Made by a program: the position numbers and the translations under genes
Notes under the pieces: model-generated
What the model saw: only the letters and a program-made list of their open reading frames with translations
Databases searched by the model: none
What the model was told of the DNA's origin: nothing
Assembly: GCA_022545625.1 (NCBI GenBank)
Contig: JACZQS010000183.1
Coordinates: 1-5,617, forward strand
Source: Pseudomonadota bacterium
GTDB lineage: Bacteria; Pseudomonadota; Gammaproteobacteria; GCA-001735895
Direction of reading: 5' to 3'
Length of the DNA stretch: 5,617 nucleotides
Part shown: positions 1-5,617 of the stretch, in pieces
How positions within the stretch are numbered: the first letter of the stretch is position 1
Layout: each line of letters begins with the position of its first letter

Positions 1-1
1 A

Positions 2-145
2 ATTCCGTTGTTGTTGTTTTTTGTGTTTGAAAGAAGCACCAGGTGGAAAGCTGCCCTATTAATATTTATATCTGTTGCCATCTACATCAGTATAGGAGCT
101 TATTGGGAGAACCCGGGTGGTCTACTATTTTCTATATCACACTAG
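2..145 (+). CDS. Possible C-terminal end of a membrane protein, cut by the left window edge
   Basis: An open frame enters from the left edge and stops at TAG (143-145), giving 47 residues. It has a basic stretch (FERSTRWK), then one strongly hydrophobic helix (AALLIFISVAIYISIGAYW), then a short tail containing ENPGG. Arginine and lysine before the helix and glutamate after it fit a membrane helix with its N-terminal side in the cytoplasm. No Shine-Dalgarno site precedes the in-frame TTG (8, 11, 14) or GTG (23) codons, so if real it probably starts outside the window. I do not recognise the family. The tail overlaps the GTG start proposed for the next gene by 29 nt in another frame, so at least one of the two boundaries may be wrong. 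Being short and lacking a recognisable domain, it could also be non-coding; the call rests only on the plausible membrane-helix pattern. Confidence 0.35.
   Translation: MPLLLFFVFERSTRWKAALLIFISVAIYISIGAYWENPGGLLFSISH
105..110 (+). promoter_or_regulatory. Possible ribosome binding site for the lipoprotein gene
   Basis: GGGAGA lies 6 nt before the GTG at 117 and partly matches the anti-Shine-Dalgarno sequence. It is the main support for that start. An equally good AGGAG at 94-98 serves no conventional start in the same frame, so the call is weak. Confidence 0.3.
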
Positions 146-509
146 TGCCAGGGGTCGCTTCCCCGATTTCTATGATTCCAACATTGACAGCGCCACATTA
201 TTTCTATGCACTTTTCTTCTCGGTGCCTGTGCGGTGACCGGACCGGCTGACGATGGTTTTGATAATTCGAATGAGTGGGTAGATACCGGACGTCTTTTTT
301 CCGATGAAAAAAAGACCGTGTACAGCTCGGAGCAAAAACAGGTATCAGTAAAACAAGATCAAGTGAGTTCAATAGCTCTGGATGAAAAAGCCGAGTTTGA
401 ACAGTTCAAGAGGTGGAATCAGCTGAGGACAGAAGACAGGGAGTCCGAAGAATATCAGGAATTTTTACAGTGGTTAAATTATCAGAACTTTAAGACCAGT
501 CGACAATGA
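117..509 (+). CDS. Small probable lipoprotein of unknown function
   Basis: This 130-residue reading has no function I can name. Residues 26-37 are hydrophobic and end in a lipobox, L35-G36-A37-C38, so Cys38 would be lipidated after signal peptidase II cleavage. Alanine at +2 predicts outer-membrane sorting by the Lol rule. The rest is hydrophilic and charged (K, E, Q, D). The C-terminus (about 91-125) should be helical and holds two copies, 19 residues apart, of E-F/Y-x-x-F-x-x-W: E93 to W100 and E112 to W119. The start is doubtful. GTG at 117 is the only conventional start after the in-frame TAG at 93-95, with GGGAGA at 105-110 as a possible ribosome site. It gives an unusually long signal peptide with acidic residues (D17, D20, D24) before the hydrophobic core. 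A start at ATT 183 would make a short but more ordinary signal. The gene runs alone into the terminator at 602-629, and the kinase gene converges on it. Confidence 0.6.
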   Translation: MVYYFLYHTSARGRFPDFYDSNIDSATLFLCTFLLGACAVTGPADDGFDNSNEWVDTGRLFSDEKKTVYSSEQKQVSVKQDQVSSIALDEKAEFEQFKRWNQLRTEDRESEEYQEFLQWLNYQNFKTSRQ

Positions 510-533
510 CAGTCTCACTTCTGGAAGCTAACT

Positions 534-554
534 AGCTGGGCCAACCTGGCAGCT
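534..554. repeat. Inverted repeat (hairpin) in the 3' untranslated region
   Basis: AGCT (534-537) plus GCCA (540-543) pair with TGGC (547-550) plus AGCT (551-554), leaving a 3-nt ACC loop and a GG bulge at 538-539. No T-run follows on either strand, so it is not a standard intrinsic terminator. It lies between the lipoprotein stop and the true terminator and could stabilise the mRNA 3' end. The rest of the 510-642 intergenic stretch shows no gene. Confidence 0.35.
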
Positions 555-601
555 TGAAACATGGTTCCAACGATTAAGAAGCGTATTTGAAATACCCTAT
601 T

Positions 602-629
602 AGCCGCCTTATCAGAGGCGGCTTTTTTT
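602..629 (+). terminator. Rho-independent terminator of the lipoprotein transcript
   Basis: A perfect 8-bp stem, AGCCGCCT (602-609) with AGGCGGCT (616-623), encloses a 6-nt loop and runs directly into seven T residues (623-629) on the plus strand. It ends transcription coming from the left about 93 nt after the lipoprotein stop codon. On the minus strand the stem is followed by AATAGGG rather than a T-run, so it should work poorly for the kinase transcript arriving from the right. Confidence 0.85.
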
Positions 630-642
630 GATCTGAAACCTA

Positions 643-2199
643 CTAGTTTTTACCCTGTAATCGTTGTTTTAACTGCGCTTCACAATACTCCACCGCGGTG
701 AGCATTTGCTGCGCGTCGGCGAAACGCATGTAGGCCTTTTTCTCAAGGGCTTTAATGATTACTTCCATAATTCCGACCGGCAGCGTGATATGATCCAGAT
801 CAGGCTCGTCATTAATGATACTTTTCTTCAACTGATACAGGTTATCGCCGGTGAAGGGTTGATGACCGGTTAGCAGGTGATACAGGGTTACGGCTAATGA
901 AAATAAATCAGAGCGTCCATCGAGCTTCTTGCCTTCGAGCTGCTCGGGTGACATATAAGCCGGGGTACCAACGATTGTGTTGCTGGCTTGCCGGTCTTCA
1001 CGTTCGGTATAGGCTGCACCGAAATCGGTGAGAATATAGTTGTCCAGATTTTCGTCATACATGATGTTTGCCGGTTTTATATCACCATGAATAACCCCAT
1101 GATCGTGCGCTACTGAAAGCGCGCTTAAAACCGATTTAGAAATCCGAATACATTCTCCAACCGTTATATACTCGCGTTTTCGCAAGCGTAATGTCATCGG
1201 GTAGCCCGAAATATAGTCCATCGCGATATAAGCGGTATCCCGGTATTTCGCGGCGTCATGGATTTTTACAATATTAGGGTGTTCGAATTGGGAGATGATT
1301 TCTGCTTCGTGTAACCATTGGTTGATTCGATCGCGTTCGATTTCTGTTCCCATATCCGAAGACATGACTTTTAGTGCCACCCGGTTCTGGGTTCGCATAT
1401 CGTAGGCCTCGTATACAGTAGCCGACGCCCCCTGTGCGATCTTCTTACGCAGCTCGTAGTGGCCAATAATATGGAGGGTATCATCTTGTTTAATTTTTTT
1501 TCTACCAGGCCCCTGCTTAAACCTGATTTCTTCAATTCTGGCAACCAGGTCGTCCAGACCCGGGTCATATTGCAACAACCATTTATATAAATTTAATGCG
1601 CTTGCCCAGTCTTTACCAGCTTCAAGCAGGGCACCCAACTCGTATCCAACCTCAAGCAGTCCGTCGTTGTATTTAGATTTTTTTAACCTCACCAGGGCAG
1701 ATTCAAGTTCACCCTCTGCGATTTGATTTCGAATTTCAGCCAGGGACAGGGAGTCCTGACCGGAAATAACGTTTGAGCGCATCCGACGATACCAACCTGC
1801 AACCCAGAATATTGCCGCAGCCAGTATTACAGCTAGCGCTAGTAGACCCACCGGCAGGTAAATCTGACTGAAAATTACCAGCAACACTTCGGTCATCAAT
1901 AAACCAAAAAGGATAATGCCAACCATTACCAGTGATATCGCCGTAGTCCCGGTCCGCCAGTATTTGATGAAAAGAATAACCAACAAAATGCCATATAGCA
2001 GTAACACCGCCCACGGTGGGGCTAGATTGGTTGAGGACAGCGCGAAAAACTCCCGATCTGCCGGCAGCAATTTCAAAATGAACAAAAAAAGCTCGTTTTC
2101 AAGCGATCCGATACTCTGGGTGGTACTGAGCAGGTAGGTGAGGACAAACAAGCACCCGGTCAAACCAGGTTGCCATAAATTTGATTTCGGGTTAGTCAC
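643..2199 (-). CDS. Membrane-anchored serine/threonine protein kinase (CHASE2-kinase type lacking the sensor domain)
   Basis: A 518-residue Hanks-type kinase that phosphorylates Ser/Thr on proteins. About four membrane helices (13-31, 63-81, 86-110, 114-136) put both ends in the cytoplasm. A helical TPR-like linker (about 151-228) leads to the kinase domain (about 248-500). Visible motifs are the ATP lysine K277 (VALK), helix-C glutamate E298, catalytic loop H371-G372-D373-I-K375-P-A-N378, D392-F393-G394, the T408/T412 activation segment, S417-P418-E419, and D431 in GRSDLFSL. Two departures from textbook kinases: HGD replaces HRD, and the glycine loop reads A255-Q-G257-A-S-A260, with two of three glycines replaced by alanine. 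Helix layout and linker match proteobacterial CHASE2-kinases, but the periplasmic loop after helix 1 has only about 31 residues where CHASE2 would be. The start is GTG at 2199; an in-frame TAG (2203-2205) excludes a longer form, and no good Shine-Dalgarno site is seen. Kinase identity is certain; the CHASE2 ancestry is inferred. Confidence 0.93.
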   Translation of the reverse strand: MTNPKSNLWQPGLTGCLFVLTYLLSTTQSIGSLENELFLFILKLLPADREFFALSSTNLAPPWAVLLLYGILLVILFIKYWRTGTTAISLVMVGIILFGLLMTEVLLVIFSQIYLPVGLLALAVILAAAIFWVAGWYRRMRSNVISGQDSLSLAEIRNQIAEGELESALVRLKKSKYNDGLLEVGYELGALLEAGKDWASALNLYKWLLQYDPGLDDLVARIEEIRFKQGPGRKKIKQDDTLHIIGHYELRKKIAQGASATVYEAYDMRTQNRVALKVMSSDMGTEIERDRINQWLHEAEIISQFEHPNIVKIHDAAKYRDTAYIAMDYISGYPMTLRLRKREYITVGECIRISKSVLSALSVAHDHGVIHGDIKPANIMYDENLDNYILTDFGAAYTEREDRQASNTIVGTPAYMSPEQLEGKKLDGRSDLFSLAVTLYHLLTGHQPFTGDNLYQLKKSIINDEPDLDHITLPVGIMEVIIKALEKKAYMRFADAQQMLTAVEYCEAQLKQRLQGKN

Positions 2200-2242
2200 G
2201 GGCTAATCAAAATATACATAGATCAAGTATCTAGAGAACTTA

Positions 2243-2248
2243 ATTATA
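2243..2248 (-). promoter_or_regulatory. Candidate -10 element for the kinase gene
   Basis: Read on the minus strand this is a perfect TATAAT, overlapping the TAA stop of the hydrolase gene and sitting in a very A/T-rich stretch (2243-2260). Transcription would begin around 2236, leaving a leader of about 37 nt before the GTG at 2199. No good TTGACA lies 16-18 bp upstream; the nearest hexamers are CCAGAT or CAGATT. With so A/T-rich a background the match may be chance, so this is a weak internal-promoter call. Confidence 0.3.
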
Positions 2249-3011
2249 ATAAAAATTTTAGCGTAATCTGGGAAAAAATCTCGGGTTGCTCGGCATGTAA
2301 CCAGTGACCCGCGTTCGCAATTGTCTTGATAGACGCGTCCTTGAAGTGAACTGCGATCTCTGATTCTTCGGCGGCACCGATATAATCGGAATGTTCGCCA
2401 CGAATAAACTGGGTCTGGGTTCCAATTTTCCACGCCGGGGGCAGGACCGGAAATCCGGTCAAATGATACATTTGTCGATCTATTGCTGTCCAATTAACTT
2501 TCCAGCGCCAATGCCCCGCCTTGCGCTCCAGGTTCTGCAACAGAAAATTACGCAACAAGGTGTCAGGAATATCTCGCTGTAAAACCTTGTCAACCGCTGA
2601 TCGACTATCCAGCTGATCCAGTTTTAAACCCAGTATCGGGTCTATCAGGTGGCTGTATGCATGCGAATAGGCTACCGGAGCGATGTCGGCGACGACCAGC
2701 TGTGAGACCAGTTCCGGGTGTTTCAGGGTCAGCAACATGGCAGTTTTGCCGCCCATGCTGTGTCCAATCAGCGCACATGAATCGATTTCCAGATGACAGA
2801 TTAAACGATATACGTCCTCGACCATTACCGGATAATTCATTTCCTGGTGATGAAATGACTGGCCGTGATTGCGCAGGTCGAGCGAGAAGACCTTAAAATG
2901 CCGGGAAAATACCCTGGCCAGTGATTGCCAGTTTTTGTTCGACCCGAACAATCCGTGCAAAATGATCAGCGGTTCGCCATTACCAGTTTCAGAATAATGG
3001 AGTAAATCCAT
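2244..3011 (-). CDS. YbfF-type alpha/beta hydrolase (esterase)
   Basis: A 255-residue single-domain alpha/beta hydrolase, close in length and motif order to E. coli YbfF, an esterase active on acyl esters and probably acyl-CoA. It has no signal peptide and should be cytoplasmic. Key features are the oxyanion strand LHGLFGS (18-24), DLRNHGQS (45-52), the nucleophile elbow G83-H84-S85-M86-G87-G88, the family-typical DIAPV at 109-113, and the catalytic histidine in A234-G235-H236-W237. The acid is probably D109 by analogy with YbfF, or a residue of the GEHSDY segment (205-210). The frame stays open into lpdA up to 3119, but residues of that extension do not resemble the family, so I start at ATG 3011, 16 nt after the lpdA stop. 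GTG at 3017 is an alternative; neither has a strong Shine-Dalgarno site. Position after lpdA suggests co-transcription. The natural substrate is unknown. Confidence 0.88.
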   Translation of the reverse strand: MDLLHYSETGNGEPLIILHGLFGSNKNWQSLARVFSRHFKVFSLDLRNHGQSFHHQEMNYPVMVEDVYRLICHLEIDSCALIGHSMGGKTAMLLTLKHPELVSQLVVADIAPVAYSHAYSHLIDPILGLKLDQLDSRSAVDKVLQRDIPDTLLRNFLLQNLERKAGHWRWKVNWTAIDRQMYHLTGFPVLPPAWKIGTQTQFIRGEHSDYIGAAEESEIAVHFKDASIKTIANAGHWLHAEQPEIFSQITLKFLL

Positions 3012-3027
3012 ATCCACGATCGCGGGT

Positions 3028-4758
3028 TTACTTCTTTTTCGGGATATACAAATCAGTAATAGTCCCTTCCACCATTTCAGCCGCAAAATTGAAAGTCTCT
3101 GACAGGGTCGGGTGGGCATGTATGGTTAACCCTATATCCTCTGCATCGGCGCCCATTTCCAGTGCCAGGACCGCCTCGGCGATCAGTTCACCAGCGTTGG
3201 GACCGACCATACCAGCCCCGAGAATACGCTTGCTTTCCTTATCAAAAATCACCTTGGTCAAGCCTTCATCGCGGTCCAGGCCGAGAGAGCGTCCGCTGGC
3301 CGCCCAGGGGAAAGCACCTTTCTCGTACGCTACTCCCTGCTCTTTAGCCTCGGTTTCGCTCAACCCCATCCAGGCTATTTCCGGATCGGTATAGGCGACC
3401 GAAGGTATAGCCATCGGCTCAAAGCTTGATTTCATGCCACTGATCACCTCTGCGGCAACCTTGGCTTCGTGGGTTGCCTTGTGAGCCAGCATCGGGTCGC
3501 CGACAATATCTCCTATCGCAAATATGTTGCTGACACTGGTACGCATCTGCTTATCAACCTGGATGAAGCCTGCTTCATCGACCTCAATACCGGCTTTTTC
3601 AGCGCCAATCTTGAATCCGTTAGGTCGGCGTCCGACAGCCACCAGGACCTTGTCAAAAACCTGGGGATCTGGTGCTTTTGTCCCCTCAAAACTCACTTTT
3701 AAACCATTTTTCTGAGCCTTGATTTCGGTCACTTTTGTACTCAGATATATCTCTTTGTAGCGTTTCTTTATAATTTTGCTCAATGGCCTTACCAGGTCCT
3801 TGTCACAACCCGGGATCAGGCTATCCATAAATTCGACCACGGTAATTTCTGATCCGATTGCGTGATAAACAGTCGCCATTTCGAGTCCGATAATTCCACC
3901 ACCGATAATCAACAACTTTTTAGGCACATTGGTCAATTCCAGCGCACCGGTAGAATCCATCAAACGTTTATCATCATAAGGAAACGAAGGGATTTCGGTT
4001 GCCTGCGAGCCTGCAGCAATGATGCAGTGTTCGAACTGAATGATAGTTTCATTGCTGCCACTGACGACCTTGATGTGATTGGGATCAATAAATTCACCGA
4101 CACCTGTCACCAGTTCAACCTTGCGTTGTTTGGCCAACTGTTTCAGTCCACCGGTCAGCTTGGTGACCACCCTGTCCTTGAATCCGTTAACACCTTTCAA
4201 ATCGATCTTGACCTTACCGAAATCGACCCCGTTGGCTTTCATATGGGCGGCCTCGTTGATGATCTGCGCAGTATGCAACAGTGCCTTGGACGGGATGCAA
4301 CCAACATTCAGACAAACACCGCCGAGCGTTTCATAGCGTTCGACCATGATCACTTTTTTGCCCAGGTCAGCGGCCCTGAATGCGGCTGTATATCCACCGG
4401 GCCCGGCACCCAACACCAGCACCTCGGTACTCCTGGTCGCCGCTGACTCTGCAACAGCTGATGATGCCCTGGGTTGCTTTTTTACATCCGAAGCTGATTT
4501 GTCGGCGGCTTGTTGGCTGTCAATAATTTTGACGCTACCCAGTTTTCCACCCTCTGAAATCTTGTCTCCAACCGCTACACTGAGTTCGCTGATAGTGCCG
4601 TCGTAGGGTGATGGAATATCCATCGTCGCCTTGTCCGACTCCAGGGTCAGGATAGGATCTTCCTTGCTCACCGTATCGCCAACCGCCACGTGTAGTTCTA
4701 TAATTTCAACACTCTCGAAACCGCCAATATCCGGTAAAATCAGTTCTTTTATACTCAT
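3028..4758 (-). CDS. lpdA: Dihydrolipoamide dehydrogenase (E3) with N-terminal lipoyl domain
   Basis: E3 of the pyruvate dehydrogenase complex: an FAD enzyme that reoxidises dihydrolipoyl groups on E2 and passes electrons to NAD+. It has 576 residues, about 100 more than a plain E3, because a lipoyl domain (about 1-80) precedes it, with K43 in ESDKATMDIPS as the lipoylation site. A linker rich in Ala, Ser and Lys (about 81-110) follows. The E3 part shows the FAD-binding G117-A-G-P-G-G122, the redox disulfide C149-LNVG-C154, the NAD-binding GGGIIGLE (286-293), the second FAD motif around IFAIGD (412-417), and the active-site H549 and E554 in HAHPTLSE, donated to the partner subunit of the dimer. 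The ATG start lies 2 nt after the aceF stop. Its weak ribosome site (AGAAGGGT, 4771-4778) sits inside aceF, so translation is probably coupled. All catalytic residues are intact. Confidence 0.97.
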   Translation of the reverse strand: MSIKELILPDIGGFESVEIIELHVAVGDTVSKEDPILTLESDKATMDIPSPYDGTISELSVAVGDKISEGGKLGSVKIIDSQQAADKSASDVKKQPRASSAVAESAATRSTEVLVLGAGPGGYTAAFRAADLGKKVIMVERYETLGGVCLNVGCIPSKALLHTAQIINEAAHMKANGVDFGKVKIDLKGVNGFKDRVVTKLTGGLKQLAKQRKVELVTGVGEFIDPNHIKVVSGSNETIIQFEHCIIAAGSQATEIPSFPYDDKRLMDSTGALELTNVPKKLLIIGGGIIGLEMATVYHAIGSEITVVEFMDSLIPGCDKDLVRPLSKIIKKRYKEIYLSTKVTEIKAQKNGLKVSFEGTKAPDPQVFDKVLVAVGRRPNGFKIGAEKAGIEVDEAGFIQVDKQMRTSVSNIFAIGDIVGDPMLAHKATHEAKVAAEVISGMKSSFEPMAIPSVAYTDPEIAWMGLSETEAKEQGVAYEKGAFPWAASGRSLGLDRDEGLTKVIFDKESKRILGAGMVGPNAGELIAEAVLALEMGADAEDIGLTIHAHPTLSETFNFAAEMVEGTITDLYIPKKK

Positions 4759-4760
4759 GA

Positions 4761-5617
4761 TTACAGTAACACCCTTCTAATATCTGTGATTACCTGGCTC
4801 AGATAACTGGTGAACCTGGCCCCCTGTGCGCCATCAATCACGCGATGATCGTAAGACAATGCCAGCGGCAGGATCAGACCCGGCGTAAAACTGCCATCGG
4901 CTGCGTAAACCGGTTGCATTTTGGCTCTCGCAATCCCCAAAATTGCGACTTCGGGTGCGTTCACGATCGGGGTAAACTGGGTGCCACCGATACCACCCAG
5001 ACTCGATATAGTGAAACAGCCACCCTGCAAATCCGTCGGTGACAGCTTACCCTCTCGTGCACGCGCGGCGGTTGCTGCCAGTTCGCCCGCCAGATCATAC
5101 AAGCCCTTTTGATCGACATCACGAATTACCGGCACCACCAAACCATTCGGCGTATCGACCGCCACGCCTATGTGAAAGTATTTTTTCAGTATCAGCCGAT
5201 CACCGCCAGCTTCCAGCGATGCATTAAAATCTGGAAATTCCTGCATCGATGCAACCAGGGCCTTCATCATAAAAACCAGAAGCGTCAATCGAACCCCTCT
5301 TTTTTCTGCCTCTTTGGCGAGTGATTTACGGAATGCCTCGAGATCGGTGATATTGGCCTCGTCAAACTGGGTAACGTGCGGCACGCTGACCCAGCTGCGA
5401 TGCAGATGGGCACCGGATATTTTCCTGATTCGACTCAGTGGAACCATTTCAATTTCGCCGAACCTGGAAAAATCAATCTCCGGCATTGCAGCGACTGCCA
5501 GTCCGCCTGCCGCACCTGTGCCAGGGGAAGACATCGCAGCCTTTATATGGGCCATTACATCCTGTTTCAAAATTCGACCCTTGGCGCCGGTGCCGATGAC
5601 CGCTTCGAGATTAACCC
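4761..5617 (-). CDS. aceF: Pyruvate dehydrogenase E2, dihydrolipoamide acetyltransferase (5' end outside window)
   Basis: The C-terminal 284 residues of the E2 core of pyruvate dehydrogenase, which moves the acetyl group from lipoyl-lysine to coenzyme A. The gene runs off the right edge, so the lipoyl domains and part of the subunit-binding domain are missing. From the edge, the end of the peripheral subunit-binding domain (VNLEAVIGTGAKGRILKQDV) is visible, then a short Ala/Gly-rich linker (about codons 5490-5530), then the complete catalytic domain. That domain includes the SVPHVTQFDEANIT segment typical of AceF, FNASL, VAVDTPNGLVVPVI, FTISSLGGIGGTQFTPI, and the active-site DHRVIDG, with histidine at 4845-4847 and aspartate at 4833-4835. 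The TTG at 5568-5570 is an internal leucine, not a start. VTQFDEANIT and the lack of 2-oxoglutarate-type features favour pyruvate over 2-oxoglutarate dehydrogenase. lpdA follows 2 nt after the stop; aceE should lie upstream. Confidence 0.97.
   Translation of the reverse strand, partial: VNLEAVIGTGAKGRILKQDVMAHIKAAMSSPGTGAAGGLAVAAMPEIDFSRFGEIEMVPLSRIRKISGAHLHRSWVSVPHVTQFDEANITDLEAFRKSLAKEAEKRGVRLTLLVFMMKALVASMQEFPDFNASLEAGGDRLILKKYFHIGVAVDTPNGLVVPVIRDVDQKGLYDLAGELAATAARAREGKLSPTDLQGGCFTISSLGGIGGTQFTPIVNAPEVAILGIARAKMQPVYAADGSFTPGLILPLALSYDHRVIDGAQGARFTSYLSQVITDIRRVLL

Noticed and set aside
1..6. Window begins with AATTCC, like the end left by EcoRI cleavage.
   Set aside because: One half-site at an arbitrary boundary says nothing about biology and may be chance or a cloning edge.
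1..81. Minus-strand open frame from ATG at 81 running off the left edge (27 residues, containing KNNNNG).
   Set aside because: It has no ribosome site and a low-complexity asparagine run produced by the TTG/GTT repeat at 8-16; the plus-strand membrane-helix frame explains the same bases better.
27..104. Promoter for the lipoprotein gene: TTGAAA (27-32) or TTGCCA (75-80) as -35.
   Set aside because: Neither has a fair -10 at 16-18 bp: TATTAA at 57-62 is 24 bp from the first, and TATAGG at 91-96 is 10 bp from the second.
43..237. Plus-strand frame starting at GTG 43 with a hydrophobic C-terminus.
   Set aside because: It overlaps both other plus-strand frames, has no ribosome site and no recognisable pattern; the lipobox and the later coding signal belong to the 117-509 frame.
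3012..3119. Longer N-terminus for the hydrolase (36 extra residues overlapping lpdA).
   Set aside because: The extension is lpdA coding sequence read in another frame and does not resemble YbfF; family similarity begins at about the ATG at 3011.
3862..4446. Long plus-strand open frame (194 codons) opposite lpdA.
   Set aside because: It lies wholly within the strongly supported lpdA gene and its translation resembles no protein family; it is an antisense shadow.

Overview
The window looks like chromosomal DNA from a gammaproteobacterium of moderate G+C content. The pyruvate dehydrogenase E2 has the gammaproteobacterial AceF style. The E3 subunit carries its own N-terminal lipoyl domain, as in Neisseria and a number of gammaproteobacteria. 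The hydrolase resembles E. coli YbfF. I cannot name a genus from sequence alone, and I see no IS element, phage gene, CRISPR array, tRNA or rRNA.

Layout. From the right edge leftward, four minus-strand genes follow one another closely: aceF (5' end cut off by the window edge), lpdA (2 bp after aceF), a YbfF-type alpha/beta hydrolase (16 bp after lpdA) and a membrane-anchored serine/threonine protein kinase (44 bp after the hydrolase). aceF and lpdA encode two subunits of pyruvate dehydrogenase, which converts pyruvate to acetyl-CoA; aceE is expected just outside the right edge. The hydrolase and kinase look like riders on the same transcript, although a good -10 hexamer over the hydrolase stop codon may give the kinase its own promoter. 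The left 640 bases hold plus-strand material: the possible tail of a membrane protein entering from the left edge, then a small gene for a probable lipoprotein of unknown function, ending in a clear intrinsic terminator at 602-629. This gene converges on the kinase.

Most interesting point. The kinase has the architecture of the CHASE2-type receptor kinases (one TM helix, periplasmic CHASE2 sensor, three TM helices, TPR-like linker, cytoplasmic kinase), but the periplasmic sensor is almost entirely missing. Only about 31 residues separate TM1 from TM2. It looks like a receptor kinase that has lost its receptor, placed next to central-carbon genes. The second point is the small lipoprotein, whose C-terminus repeats an E-aromatic-x-x-F-x-x-W motif and whose N-terminus and start codon are unclear.
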